From: Bacteroidota bacterium
GTDB lineage: Bacteria > Bacteroidota > Bacteroidia > Bacteroidales > Dysgonomonadaceae
Length of the DNA stretch: 47,363 nt
Direction of reading: 5' to 3'
Assembly (NCBI GenBank): GCA_023622765.1
Contig: JAMNYO010000136.1
Location: 1-47,363 of the forward strand
Shown here: in pieces, positions 33,220 to 42,104 of the stretch
Layout of the letters: each line of letters starts with the position of its first letter
Position numbering within the stretch: position 1 is the first letter of the stretch
Notes under the pieces: generated by a model
What the model was told of the DNA's origin: nothing
Database searches by the model: none
The model's input: the letters and a program-made list of their open reading frames with translations, nothing else
Made by a program: the position numbers and the translations under genes

Positions 33220-34166
33220 ATAAAGCGTATGACGCAACCTACTCTCCCTTTAGGTCGTTCACCCGGGAGGAGTGGAAGGGGCTGGAGGAGCATCCCATGT
33301 TCCCGATTACCGGTATCGACCTTACCAAGTTGCAGGCCATGAACGAGCCACTGACCATGGAGGAGGTGGAGGATATCTACATACCCTTGGTCCGGCTGCT
33401 ACAGATTCACATTGCCCACTACCGCAACCTGCACGACGAACGGGACCGCTTCTTCCAGAACGCGAGCAAGCCGATTCCCTACATTATCGGGATAGCGGGG
33501 AGCGTGGCCGCTGGCAAGAGCACCACAGCACGGGTGCTGCAGAAGCTCTTGTCGATGACCCCAGGGCAGCCCCGGGTAGAACTGATTACCACCGATGGGT
33601 TTCTCTACTCCAACAAGGAGCTGGAGCGACGAGGTATCTTCAATAAGAAGGGGTTCCCCGAGAGCTACGATGCAAGACGTTTGGTCGGCTTCCTCGCCAG
33701 CGTTAAGTCGGGGCGCGACGTGTTGGAAGTACCGGTCTATTCGCACCTCGCCTACGACGTGCTGGAAGAGAAGAAGCAGGTGATCGACCGGCCCGACATA
33801 TTGATCGTGGAGGGGATCAACGTGCTACAAGTACCGATGAGCAAGAAGGCGAGGCGGCAGGTGTTCGTGTCAGATTTCTTCGATTTTTCCATCTATGTCG
33901 ACGCGAGCGAGAAAGATCTGAGGGAGTGGTACCTACGGCGGTTCGAGAAGTTGCAGCAGACAGCCTTCCAAGACCCGGACTCCTACTTTCACCCCTACGC
34001 CTCTCATCCGATGGAGGAGCTCCTTGTGCTCGCTAACCAGGTGTGGGACGAGATTAACCTGCCCAACCTCACCCAGAATATCTTGCCGACCCGGTTCAGG
34101 GCCGACCTGATCCTGGAGAAAGGTGAGTGCCATTTTGTCAGAGGGGTACGTATCCGGAAGATTTAG
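33216..34166 (+). CDS. coaA: pantothenate kinase, type I
   Basis: Phosphorylates pantothenate in the first committed step of coenzyme A synthesis. The 316-residue protein is a classic prokaryotic type I enzyme: SPFRSFTREEW near 10-20, IYIPLVRLL, the P-loop GSVAAGKST at 95-103, TTDGFLYSNKEL, KGFPESYD, PVYSHLAYDV and the late RFRADLILEKG. It overlaps the htpG stop by 4 bp (ATGA), a coupling with a chaperone that I do not know from other genomes. Bacteroidota are better known for type III (CoaX) kinases, so a type I enzyme is of interest. An imperfect hairpin follows at 34189. Confidence 0.95.
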   Translation: MNKAYDATYSPFRSFTREEWKGLEEHPMFPITGIDLTKLQAMNEPLTMEEVEDIYIPLVRLLQIHIAHYRNLHDERDRFFQNASKPIPYIIGIAGSVAAGKSTTARVLQKLLSMTPGQPRVELITTDGFLYSNKELERRGIFNKKGFPESYDARRLVGFLASVKSGRDVLEVPVYSHLAYDVLEEKKQVIDRPDILIVEGINVLQVPMSKKARRQVFVSDFFDFSIYVDASEKDLREWYLRRFEKLQQTAFQDPDSYFHPYASHPMEELLVLANQVWDEINLPNLTQNILPTRFRADLILEKGECHFVRGVRIRKI

Positions 34167-34188
34167 CGGTACCACCATGGAACTTTTG

Positions 34189-34221
34189 GTTAACCATCAC
34201 TCGATTGCATGGTGTTAACCC
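34189..34221 (+). other. imperfect hairpin after coaA
   Basis: GGTTAACCAT (34189-34198) pairs with ATGG-TTAACC (34210-34221, 2-nt bulge) around an 11-nt loop. There is no T-run after it, so it could be a weak terminator or an operator. The rest of the 34167-34456 spacer holds a small CCATTG/CAATGG pairing and the promoter element at 34402, but no gene. Confidence 0.4.
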
Positions 34222-34401
34222 ATAACTTTAGGGTACCATTGGGTAGCATCAATAGAATCAATGGGGTATCGATAACCGGGTAGAGTCTTCTTTTAAAGGG
34301 AATGGGCTGATAACCAGGGAGTATAAAAAGGTCTTTTTTTTATTAACACTAATTAATCGTTTTTACGGGGAACAGGCACGTTTCATTCAAATATATCTGC
34401 A

Positions 34402-34409
34402 TATATTTG
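34402..34409 (+). promoter_or_regulatory. -7 promoter element for the ECF sigma gene
   Basis: TATATTTG, an exact TAnnTTTG match, about 48 bp before ATG 34457. A -33 TTTG is not visible. Confidence 0.55.
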
Positions 34410-34456
34410 TATAACAACAATCGACATTTAACACATCACGCTTAATGTCATCGCTT

Positions 34457-34975
34457 ATGAAGACAAAAATAGCTTTCGAGAAACAACTACTGGGTTTACA
34501 GGACAACATGTTTAACTTCGCTTTATCGCTTACGGCCGACCGGGAAGAGGCGAAAGACCTGCTGCAGGAGACTACGCTGCGGGTACTGGACAACAGGGAG
34601 AAGTATTACGAGAACGTGAACTTCAAAGGATGGGTCTTCACCATTATGCACAATATATTCGTGAATAACTATCGGAAGTTGGTCAGAAGTCAAACCATTG
34701 TAGATAGAACGGAAAACCTGTATCATCTAAACTTGCCGCAAGATTCGGGGTTCGATACACCCGATGGGGCGTATACCATCAAGGAGATCAATAAGGCCAT
34801 AAATAGCTTCACGGACGAGTATAAGGTGCCTTTTTCCATGCACGTTTTAGGGTACAAGTATGAGGAGATAGCCCGGCACTTGGAGCTGCCTCTCGGAACG
34901 GTAAAGAGCCGTATCTTCTTCGCCAGGAAACGGCTGCAGGAGATGCTGAAAGACTTCAGGTACTACGCGGAATAA
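34457..34975 (+). CDS. RNA polymerase sigma factor, ECF (sigma-70 group 4) family
   Basis: Directs RNA polymerase to a small regulon. The ~172-residue protein has region 2 (~10-80: NMFNFALSLTADREEAKDLLQETTLRVL, then NFKGWVFTIMHNIFVNNYRK) and region 4 (~110-165: YKVPFSMHVLGYKYEEIARHLELPLGTVKSRIFFARKRLQEML), with the helix-turn-helix at the end. No anti-sigma factor gene adjoins it, so the control is not visible. ATG 34457 (MKTKIAF) is favoured; ATG 34445 adds four residues. Its 3' end overlaps that of lon by 20 bp on the other strand. Confidence 0.93.
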   Translation: MKTKIAFEKQLLGLQDNMFNFALSLTADREEAKDLLQETTLRVLDNREKYYENVNFKGWVFTIMHNIFVNNYRKLVRSQTIVDRTENLYHLNLPQDSGFDTPDGAYTIKEINKAINSFTDEYKVPFSMHVLGYKYEEIARHLELPLGTVKSRIFFARKRLQEMLKDFRYYAE

Positions 34976-37421
34976 TGAACCGCTTGGGGTTCTTCACCTT
35001 CTCTTTCATCAGCGCCAGATCGAGTACCTCCCGCACGTCATCCACGTAGTGAAAGCGAAGCCCTTTCACGTATTCTGGCTTGACCTCATCCACATCCTTC
35101 CTGTTCTCTTTGCTAAGGATAATGTCATTGATACCGGCCCGCTTGGCCGCGAGGATCTTTTCGCGTATGCCGCCCACGGGTAGAACCTTCCCCCTAAGGG
35201 TGATCTCGCCGGTCATGGCCAGGTTGGGGCGCACCTTTCGCTGGGTGTAAATCGAAGCGAGTGAGGTGATCATGGTGATCCCAGCCGATGGTCCATCCTT
35301 GGGAATCGCTCCCTCGGGGACGTGGATGTGCGTGTTCCAATGTTCAAATATCTCGGGGTTGATACCCAGCTCCTCCGCGTGCGCGTGCACGTACTCCATG
35401 GCGAGCATGGCCGACTCCTTCATCACCTCTCCCAGGTTGCCGGTTATGGTTAGTTTCGCCCCCTTGCCGCGGCTCACGGAGCTCTCCACGAAGAGGATCT
35501 CACCGCCGACGGCGGTCCAGGCCAATCCCGTCACCACCCCGGCGTACTCGTTACCTTGGTAGCGGTCTTTAGTGAACTCCTCAACGCCCAGGTAGTCCCT
35601 AAGATCGCCTACCTTTAACGACTTGGGGTAGGGTTCCCCGGTCGCTATCTTACGGGCCACGCGGCGCATCACCTTGGCGATCTTCTTATTGAGTTCACGT
35701 ACGCCCGACTCGCGGGTGTAGTGTTCGACCATCCGTTGGAGGGTGGGCTTGGGTATCTGGAACGCGCTCTTTTTGATCCCGTGGTTGTTCAACTCTTTGG
35801 GCACCAGGTGGCGGTGGGCGATCTCCACCTTCTCTTCGGTGATGTAGCCACCTACGTTAATCAACTCCATCCGGTCGAGCAGGGGCTGAGGAACCGTACT
35901 CAGGTTGTTCGCCGTGGCGATGAAGAGCACCTTCGACAGGTCGTAGGGTATGGATAGGTAGTTATCATGAAACGCCGAGTTCTGTTCCGGGTCGAGTACC
36001 TCGAGCAGCGCGGAGGAGGGATCCCCTCGGAAGTCACTGCCGATCTTATCCACCTCATCCAACACGAACACGGGGTTGGATGACCCGGCCTTTTGCAGGC
36101 TGTGGATAATTCGCCCGGGGATGGCGCCGATGTAAGTGCGGCGGTGACCCCGTATCTCGGCCTCGTCATGCAGGCCCCCTAATGATATGCGGACGTACTT
36201 GCGGTTGAGCGCCTCGGCGATCGACTTTCCCAGGGAGGTCTTACCCACACCCGGGGGACCGTAGAGGCAGAGGATAGGTGATTTGAGGTCACCCTTCAAT
36301 TTCAAGACGGCCAGGTGCTCGATGACCCGCTCTTTCACCTTCTCCATGCCGAAATGATCCCTGTCTAATATCCTCTGGGCGTTCGTCAGGTTGAAATTAT
36401 CCTGGGTGTACTCGCCCCAGGGAAGGTCAAGGATGGTTTGTAGGTAACCGTATTGTACCGAGTAGTCGGGCGACTGCGGGTTGAGTCGCTCCAGCTTGTT
36501 AATCTCCTTTTCGAACGTTTCGCTTACCTCTGCGCTCCATTTTTTCTGCTTCGCCTTCTCCCGGAACTCGTCGATCTCGATCTGCTGGGCGTTGCCCCCC
36601 AACTCCTCCTGGATGGTCCTGATCTGTTGCTGCAAGAAGTACTCCTTCTGCTGCTGGTTGAGGTCTTCGCGGGTTTTCATCTGGATATTCAGCTTGAGTT
36701 CCAGTACTTGCGCCTCGCGGTTCAGGATCATCAGTAGCCGGTAGGCCTGCTCTTTCTCATCGTTGATGCTCAGTAGCTCTTGTTTCTCACGGCTATCTAT
36801 CGGGAGGTTGGTGCCGCAGTAGCTGATCAGCATGCCGGAGAAGGCATCGCTACGAAGTGTGTTCAACAACTCTTTCGGGGGATCCCCCAGCAGGTGAAAC
36901 ATGTGCAACATGGCGTCGCGAATCGAGTCGAGGATGGCGTTGAACTCCTTGTCGTCCTTCGATGCCGGGATCGACTCCCGGATCTTGTAGGTAGCGGTAA
37001 AGAAGGGGTCCACCCGCGTGATCTCGATCCACTCGAACCGCTGCTTGGCCTGAACGATAATGCTGTAGTTGCTGTCGCCCAGCTCGATAATGCGGATTAC
37101 CTCCGCGATAACCCCAATGTGGTACAGGTCTTCCTTACCGGGATCATCCACGTCGGTATCTTTCTGGCAAACGAGGCCGATGTAGCGCTGCTTGTTACCC
37201 AATGATTTCACCAGGTCGATTGACTTTTTCCTACCCACCGAGATGGGGATGGTGCTACCCGGGAAAACGATGGTGTTTCGCAAGGGAAGTATGGGGAGCG
37301 TCTCCTGAAGGAGCGATTCATCGATATCGGTATTGCCCTCGATGAAATCACTGCCGATGAACGAGATAATCTCTCCCGTCGGTTCGTTGTCGCTAAATAT
37401 ATTTTTTCTGAATGGATTCAT
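34956..37421 (-). CDS. lon: ATP-dependent Lon protease
   Basis: Degrades misfolded and regulatory proteins in the cytoplasm. The 821-residue protein has the N-terminal LON domain (~38-240, starting [14 protein letters not shown]), a coiled-coil middle, the AAA+ module with Walker A GPPGVGKT at 388-395, Walker [12 protein letters not shown] near 451-461, and the protease domain with the Ser-Lys dyad: Ser712 in PKDGPSAG and Lys755 in [10 protein letters not shown]. The spacing of 43 residues matches the E. coli dyad (679/722). A minus-strand TACGTTTG lies ~25 bp before the start. The last 20 bp overlap the end of the convergent sigma gene. Confidence 0.97.
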   Translation of the reverse strand: MNPFRKNIFSDNEPTGEIISFIGSDFIEGNTDIDESLLQETLPILPLRNTIVFPGSTIPISVGRKKSIDLVKSLGNKQRYIGLVCQKDTDVDDPGKEDLYHIGVIAEVIRIIELGDSNYSIIVQAKQRFEWIEITRVDPFFTATYKIRESIPASKDDKEFNAILDSIRDAMLHMFHLLGDPPKELLNTLRSDAFSGMLISYCGTNLPIDSREKQELLSINDEKEQAYRLLMILNREAQVLELKLNIQMKTREDLNQQQKEYFLQQQIRTIQEELGGNAQQIEIDEFREKAKQKKWSAEVSETFEKEINKLERLNPQSPDYSVQYGYLQTILDLPWGEYTQDNFNLTNAQRILDRDHFGMEKVKERVIEHLAVLKLKGDLKSPILCLYGPPGVGKTSLGKSIAEALNRKYVRISLGGLHDEAEIRGHRRTYIGAIPGRIIHSLQKAGSSNPVFVLDEVDKIGSDFRGDPSSALLEVLDPEQNSAFHDNYLSIPYDLSKVLFIATANNLSTVPQPLLDRMELINVGGYITEEKVEIAHRHLVPKELNNHGIKKSAFQIPKPTLQRMVEHYTRESGVRELNKKIAKVMRRVARKIATGEPYPKSLKVGDLRDYLGVEEFTKDRYQGNEYAGVVTGLAWTAVGGEILFVESSVSRGKGAKLTITGNLGEVMKESAMLAMEYVHAHAEELGINPEIFEHWNTHIHVPEGAIPKDGPSAGITMITSLASIYTQRKVRPNLAMTGEITLRGKVLPVGGIREKILAAKRAGINDIILSKENRKDVDEVKPEYVKGLRFHYVDDVREVLDLALMKEKVKNPKRFIIPRST

Positions 37422-37444
37422 TTACATAAGTGTACTTTGTTTTT

Positions 37445-37452
37445 CAAACGTA
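37445..37452 (-). promoter_or_regulatory. -7 promoter element for lon
   Basis: CAAACGTA on the plus strand gives TACGTTTG on the minus strand, an exact TAnnTTTG match, 23 bp before the lon start at 37421. The leader would be ~20 nt. Confidence 0.6.
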
Positions 37453-37603
37453 AAGGCGGTCGCTTTTGTTTGAAGTATAGAATGATGTTCAAAATCCGTG
37501 CCAAAGGGAGTGAAGGGTACGCTTTTCTGTTTTCAGCTTACATTTCATGGGCTATTTGAACTTACAGCAGGGCAATATTGTTTTTTATGTACGTTTTTTC
37601 AGC

Positions 37604-37611
37604 TATTTTTG
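37604..37611 (+). promoter_or_regulatory. -7 promoter element for the sialidase gene
   Basis: TATTTTTG, an exact TAnnTTTG match. It lies downstream of the first in-frame ATG (37578), which rules that ATG out for this promoter and supports ATG 37677 as the start. Confidence 0.6.
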
Positions 37612-37676
37612 TAGGAAAAATAATTTTTCGGGAAACACATTGGTTGGAGTTGTACCCGTTTAAAAAATTTGAAACG

Positions 37677-39305
37677 ATGAGAAGAATTGTATGGCTAAGC
37701 TTGATGATGGTGGTTGCCACACTGTTCGCCTGGGGATCTGATACGGTGCATGTGAAGCAGACCCGGATCCCCATCCTGATTGATAGGGTGGATAACGTGC
37801 TCTTTTACCTGCGCGTTGATGCGCAAGAGGCGAAGACACTGAACGAGATTGCCCTGCGCTTTGCGGACCCGGTAAACATCAATGAAGTGGAGGCAGTGAA
37901 GCTCTATTACAGCGGGACAGAGGCACCGCAGCGCGCAGGGCAACTGCATTACGCACCGGTACACCAGTACGTGTCGAGCCATGTTCAGGGAAAGACGCGT
38001 TGTGCCAACCCCTCCTACTCGCTCAAGGTGGCGGAGGTGACTTCACCGGTGAACGAGGTGATCTTCTCGCCGGGTTATAAGCTGTTCCCAGGTATCAACT
38101 ACTTCTGGGTGAGCCTGCAGATGAAGCCGAACGCGTCACTCCTCTCGACTATCGACGTGGAGTTGACCTCGGTGATGCTTGATGGACAAGAGGCGCCGCT
38201 GGCTTTCGCCACGGAAAGGGCAACGCACCGGATGGGTATCGGCGTGCGCCATGCCGGCGATGATGGCTCGGCCGCTTACCGCATACCGGGACTGGCAACC
38301 TCTAAGGAGGGTACCCTTTTGGGCGTGTATGACGTGCGGTACAACAGCAGCGTGGACCTACAGGAGTACGTCGACGTGGGGTTGAGCCGGAGTACCGATA
38401 AAGGGCAGACGTGGGAAAAAATGCGCTTACCGCTTAGTTTCGGGGAGCATGGAGGCATGCCCAAGGCACAGAACGGGGTGGGCGACCCGGCTATCCTGGT
38501 GGACGACGTGACTGGGGCGATATGGGTAATTGCTGCTTGGACCCACGGCATGGGGAATGGGCGGGCGTGGGTGAACTCGATGGACGGCAACGGAAAGGAG
38601 ACCACTGCGCAGTTGGTGTTGGCGAAGAGCACGGACGATGGCAAGACCTGGTCGGCCCCCATTAACATCACCGAGCAGGTGAAGGATCCCTCGTGGAACT
38701 TCTTGCTGCAGGGACCGGGCATGGGGATTACCATGGGCGATGGCACGCTGGTCTTTCCTATCCAGTTTATCGACGCGGAGCGTATGCCACATGCCGGCGT
38801 GATGTATAGCAAAGACCGTGGGGAGAGCTGGACCATTCATGAGCCGGCCCGCTCCAATACCACCGAGGCGCAGGTGGCCGAGGTGGAGCCCGGAGTGTTG
38901 ATGCTGAACATGCGCGATAACCGGGGGGGTAGCCGGGCCGTTGCCGTGACGAGCGACCTCGGGAAAACGTGGACGGAGCATCCGTCATCGAGAAGCGTCT
39001 TGCAAGAACCGGTTTGCATGGCTAGCCTTATCGCCGTGAAAGCGGAGGATAACGTGCTGGGAAGTGACATCTTGCTCTTCTCCAACCCGAACTCCACCAC
39101 GAACCGCCACTTGATCACCATCAAGGCGAGCTTGGATGGGGGACTCACCTTCCCGAACGAGTACCAAGTGATGCTGGATGAAGATTCGGGCTGGGGCTAT
39201 TCCTGCTTGACGATGATCGATAGGGAGACAGTGGGTATCCTCTATGAGAGCAGCGTGGCGCATATGACCTTCCAAGCGGTTAAATTGACCGACATCGTGA
39301 AGTGA
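37677..39305 (+). CDS. secreted exo-alpha-sialidase (GH33)
   Basis: Cleaves terminal sialic acids from glycoconjugates, outside the cytoplasm. The 542-residue protein has a signal peptide (RRIVWLSLMMVVATLFA), an N-terminal beta-sandwich (~25-180) as in Bacteroides sialidases, and a six-bladed propeller. The RIP motif is YRIPGLATS at ~201-209, with catalytic-site Asp in the following blade (GDPAI). Asp boxes (S/TxDxGxTW): STDKGQTW (239-246), STDDGKTW, SKDRGESW, TSDLGKTW and a weaker SLDGGLTF. The upstream in-frame ATG at 37578 precedes the promoter and adds an odd 33-residue tail. No nan genes (sialate lyase, transport) lie in the window, so any sialic acid use is encoded elsewhere. Confidence 0.94.
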   Translation: MRRIVWLSLMMVVATLFAWGSDTVHVKQTRIPILIDRVDNVLFYLRVDAQEAKTLNEIALRFADPVNINEVEAVKLYYSGTEAPQRAGQLHYAPVHQYVSSHVQGKTRCANPSYSLKVAEVTSPVNEVIFSPGYKLFPGINYFWVSLQMKPNASLLSTIDVELTSVMLDGQEAPLAFATERATHRMGIGVRHAGDDGSAAYRIPGLATSKEGTLLGVYDVRYNSSVDLQEYVDVGLSRSTDKGQTWEKMRLPLSFGEHGGMPKAQNGVGDPAILVDDVTGAIWVIAAWTHGMGNGRAWVNSMDGNGKETTAQLVLAKSTDDGKTWSAPINITEQVKDPSWNFLLQGPGMGITMGDGTLVFPIQFIDAERMPHAGVMYSKDRGESWTIHEPARSNTTEAQVAEVEPGVLMLNMRDNRGGSRAVAVTSDLGKTWTEHPSSRSVLQEPVCMASLIAVKAEDNVLGSDILLFSNPNSTTNRHLITIKASLDGGLTFPNEYQVMLDEDSGWGYSCLTMIDRETVGILYESSVAHMTFQAVKLTDIVK

Positions 39306-39429
39306 CCGGGAACGCTGAAAATTGAACAAGTCACGTGAAGGTGGGCAATATATCGTGTAAAAGGGATGAATCGTTTCCGCGGGAGCGTTTAATAGTGTGA
39401 TTTTATAACTTTTTTAAAAATCGGGAAAA

Positions 39430-39966
39430 GTGAAAAATACCATTACCATTAAAGACAAGCAGTTCGAGCTGTTTATCGAGCAGCAGGTGATAGAGGAGGG
39501 AATCAAGCGTGTGGCCAAGCAAATCAGTGCCGACCTGGATGGAAAAGATCCCCTTTTCGTTATTGTGTTGAACGGGGCGTTCATGTTCGCGGGGGAGCTG
39601 ATGAAAGAGGTGGCCATTCCCAGTGAGATCACGTTCGTACGACTGGCTTCGTACCAAGGGACGGAGACCACACACCACGTGCAGGAGGTGCTGGGGCTGA
39701 ACAAAAGCATCAAGGGACGCGTAGTGGTAATCGTGGAGGACATCGTGGATAGCGGGAACACGATGGTCGCCCTGACCGCCGAGTTGATGAAGCACGAACC
39801 TGCCGAGGTGAGGATTGCCACCCTGCTCTTTAAGCCGGCCGCGTTGAAGCAGAAGCTTTCCCCCGACTACGTGGCGCTCGAGATTCCCAACGACTTTATC
39901 GTGGGGTACGGGCTGGATTACGATGGCTACGGGAGAAACATCAAGGATATCTACAAGGTGAAATGA
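39430..39966 (+). CDS. hpt: hypoxanthine phosphoribosyltransferase
   Basis: Converts hypoxanthine or guanine with PRPP to IMP or GMP in purine salvage. The 178-residue protein has the PRPP-binding loop VEDIVDSGNT at 102-111, the early VLNGAFMFAGEL segment around 47-58, the flexible-loop RLASYQGTET, and the C-terminal base-binding IVGYGLDYDGYGRNIKDI. The start is GTG at 39430, with only a weak GGGAAAA site; no ATG suits the family's N-terminus. It opens a three-gene operon with a polyprenyl synthase (6-bp gap) and tatD. Confidence 0.95.
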   Translation: MKNTITIKDKQFELFIEQQVIEEGIKRVAKQISADLDGKDPLFVIVLNGAFMFAGELMKEVAIPSEITFVRLASYQGTETTHHVQEVLGLNKSIKGRVVVIVEDIVDSGNTMVALTAELMKHEPAEVRIATLLFKPAALKQKLSPDYVALEIPNDFIVGYGLDYDGYGRNIKDIYKVK

Positions 39967-39972
39967 GGTGAG

Positions 39973-40950
39973 ATGAGCGACAAACTTTCATGCTACGAGG
40001 CCAAGATTGATGAGGCGGTAAGACAGGTGTTGGAGGGTGAGCAACCCGGCACGCTGTTCGAACCTGCCCGTTATATCCTGGGGTTGGGAGGTAAGAGGCT
40101 CCGTCCGTTGCTGGTGCTGCTGTCGGTCGACCTGTTCGATGGGGATCCTACGATGGCCCTCTCTCCGGCTGTGGCCATCGAGGTGTTTCATAACTTCTCG
40201 CTGGTGCATGACGACCTGATGGATCGGGCCGCGATACGAAGGGGACACCCCACGGTGCATGAGAAATGGAGTGCCAACGTGGCCGTTCTCTCTGGCGACG
40301 CGATGGTGTTCGAAGCCTACAAGCAGCTTGCACGGGTTCCGCCGAGGCTCCTACCTGCCGTGATGGAGCTCTTCTCTACCACCGCGATGGAGGTTTGTAT
40401 GGGGCAGCAGTATGACATGGACTTTGAAGGACGGGACGATGTCACCGAGGAGGAGTACCTCGATATGATACGTCTGAAGACGGGCGTGCTAATCGGCTGC
40501 TCCCTCAAGATGGGTGCCATCCTGGCTGAAACATCCTCGGAGAATGCCAACGCGTTGTACGATTTCGGCATGAACATGGGACTCGCTTTCCAGTTGAGGG
40601 ATGACCTGTTGGACGTGTACGGCGACCCGCGAACGTTCGGGAAGCGGATCGGGGGCGACATCCTCTGCAACAAGAAGACTTACCTGCTCATCAAGGCGTT
40701 GGAGAAAGCTAATCCTGCGCAGCGAGTAGAGCTCAACAGTTGGTTGAACGCGGTGGACTATCAGCCGGAAGAGAAGATTGCGGCGGTTAAAAAGGTGTAT
40801 GATGAGCTTAACCTCAAGGCTATAGTCGAAAAACTAATCCAACGCTACTATCATGCGTCATTGGAGTGCCTCGCGTTGGTGCAGGTGGCGAACGACCGCA
40901 AACAGGTGTTGGTCGACCTGGCGGAGGGCCTCATGTACCGGGAGAAATAG
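39973..40950 (+). CDS. polyprenyl (trans-isoprenyl diphosphate) synthase
   Basis: Joins isopentenyl diphosphate units to an allylic diphosphate. The 325-residue protein has GGKRLRP at 39-45, the first aspartate-rich motif DDLMD at 80-84 and the second, DDLLD, at 210-214, with GQQYDMDF and KT (169-170) between. A Phe at -5 and Ser at -4 from the first motif, and no two-residue insertion in it, suggest a short product (C15-C20), but chain length is uncertain. Products feed quinone and undecaprenyl synthesis. It lies 6 bp after hpt and 4 bp before tatD. Confidence 0.93.
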   Translation: MSDKLSCYEAKIDEAVRQVLEGEQPGTLFEPARYILGLGGKRLRPLLVLLSVDLFDGDPTMALSPAVAIEVFHNFSLVHDDLMDRAAIRRGHPTVHEKWSANVAVLSGDAMVFEAYKQLARVPPRLLPAVMELFSTTAMEVCMGQQYDMDFEGRDDVTEEEYLDMIRLKTGVLIGCSLKMGAILAETSSENANALYDFGMNMGLAFQLRDDLLDVYGDPRTFGKRIGGDILCNKKTYLLIKALEKANPAQRVELNSWLNAVDYQPEEKIAAVKKVYDELNLKAIVEKLIQRYYHASLECLALVQVANDRKQVLVDLAEGLMYREK

Positions 40951-40954
40951 TGGA

Positions 40955-41752
40955 ATGAATAGCATCGACTGTATCGACACGCATGCCCACCTTTTTGTGG
41001 AGGCGTTCCACGGGGAGGTCGACGCTGTGGTGACGAGAGCGAAGAAGGCTGGTGTAAGGAAAGTACTGCTCCCCAATATTGACGAGACCTCCATCGACGG
41101 GCTTAAGGAACTCGTTACCCGCCACCGCGGTTTCGTACACCCCATGATGGGGTTGCACCCTACTAGCGTCACAAAGGAGTGGCGAAAGCAGTTGGATAGG
41201 GTGTACGACGAGTTGACAAGCCACCCCCCATCCGCAGAGGTGAACTATGTAGGCGTGGGTGAGGTGGGTATCGATCTCTATTGGGACAACTCGTTGAAGC
41301 AGGAGCAGATCGCGGTGTTCGAGCAACAGCTGGTGTGGAGCCGGGAACTGGAGCTGCCGCTCTCCATCCACTTTAGGAACGCGACCCGGGAGGTGGTGGA
41401 TAGCATCCGGCGGATAGGCGAAAGTTCGCTCCGGGGGGTCTTCCATAGTTTTGGGGGTGACCGGGAGGAGTTGGAGCTGATTCTCTCGTTGAAGCATTTC
41501 CTAGTGGGGGTGAACGGGGTGGTGACCTTTAAAAACTCCGGGTTGGCCACCACGCTGCAGCATTGTCCCCGCGACAGGGTAGTGGTGGAGACCGATTCGC
41601 CCTACCTGGCGCCCGTACCTTACCGGGGTAAGCGGAACGAGCCCGCCTACTTGCCGTACGTGATTCGTGCCATCGCGGCAACGTGGGGGGTGAATGCGTC
41701 TACTGTGGCGGAGATCACAACCCACAATACTGTCGCTCTTTTTGGCGTATAA
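40955..41752 (+). CDS. TatD-family metal-dependent deoxyribonuclease
   Basis: A 265-residue TIM-barrel hydrolase that acts on DNA ends in known members. Metal ligands are visible: DTHAHL at 8-13 (HxH), the Glu of GVGEVGIDLYW near 94-104, the His of LSIHFRNA, the His of VFHSFGG, and the Asp of VETDSPYLAPVP. The frame extends upstream to 40853, inside the synthase gene; ATG 40955, right after that stop, gives the family N-terminus. It ends the hpt operon. The 188 bp to the next tRNA hold a promoter but no clear terminator. Confidence 0.93.
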   Translation: MNSIDCIDTHAHLFVEAFHGEVDAVVTRAKKAGVRKVLLPNIDETSIDGLKELVTRHRGFVHPMMGLHPTSVTKEWRKQLDRVYDELTSHPPSAEVNYVGVGEVGIDLYWDNSLKQEQIAVFEQQLVWSRELELPLSIHFRNATREVVDSIRRIGESSLRGVFHSFGGDREELELILSLKHFLVGVNGVVTFKNSGLATTLQHCPRDRVVVETDSPYLAPVPYRGKRNEPAYLPYVIRAIAATWGVNASTVAEITTHNTVALFGV

Positions 41753-41909
41753 CACCCCTCTTCTGTTCACGGGTTCAACGTAAATAGGGTACTCTACGAA
41801 TTTTTGCTTGCTGCTGTGTTATACGAGTAAACTCACTTTTTGCTCTTGGTCTCTACGCGAATAGGGTGAGAAAATGAGTTCAGCGGTAGTTTTTTTGCGA
41901 TTATTTGAT

Positions 41910-41917
41910 TACTTTTG
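41910..41917 (+). promoter_or_regulatory. -7 promoter element for tRNA-Ser
   Basis: TACTTTTG, an exact TAnnTTTG match, 24 bp before the tRNA start. The usual -33 TTTG is off by several bases (41894-41897). Confidence 0.55.
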
Positions 41918-41940
41918 TCGTTCGAATAGAGAAATGATCT

Positions 41941-42028
41941 GGAGAGATGCTCGAGTGGTTGAAGAGGCACGCCTGGAAAGCGTGTATACGCCAAAAGTGT
42001 ATCGCGGGTTCGAATCCCGCTCTCTCCG
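41941..42028 (+). tRNA. tRNA-Ser (anticodon GGA)
   Basis: An 88-nt tRNA with a long variable arm, as expected for Ser. Acceptor GGAGAGA pairs with TCTCTCC; anticodon stem CACGC/GCGTG with loop CTGGAAA gives anticodon GGA; T stem GCGGG/CCCGC with loop TTCGAAT; discriminator G. The CCA end is not encoded. Confidence 0.96.
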
Positions 42029-42104
42029 CGGAAGATATTAGCCATTAACTTGTTGTGAAAAACGCGTGCATTTGCTCCTTGTATGGTTATGGTGTTTGTT
42101 TGAT

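Noticed and set aside
37578-37676. Upstream start of the sialidase
   Set aside because: The promoter -7 element lies inside it, and a proper signal peptide begins at 37677.
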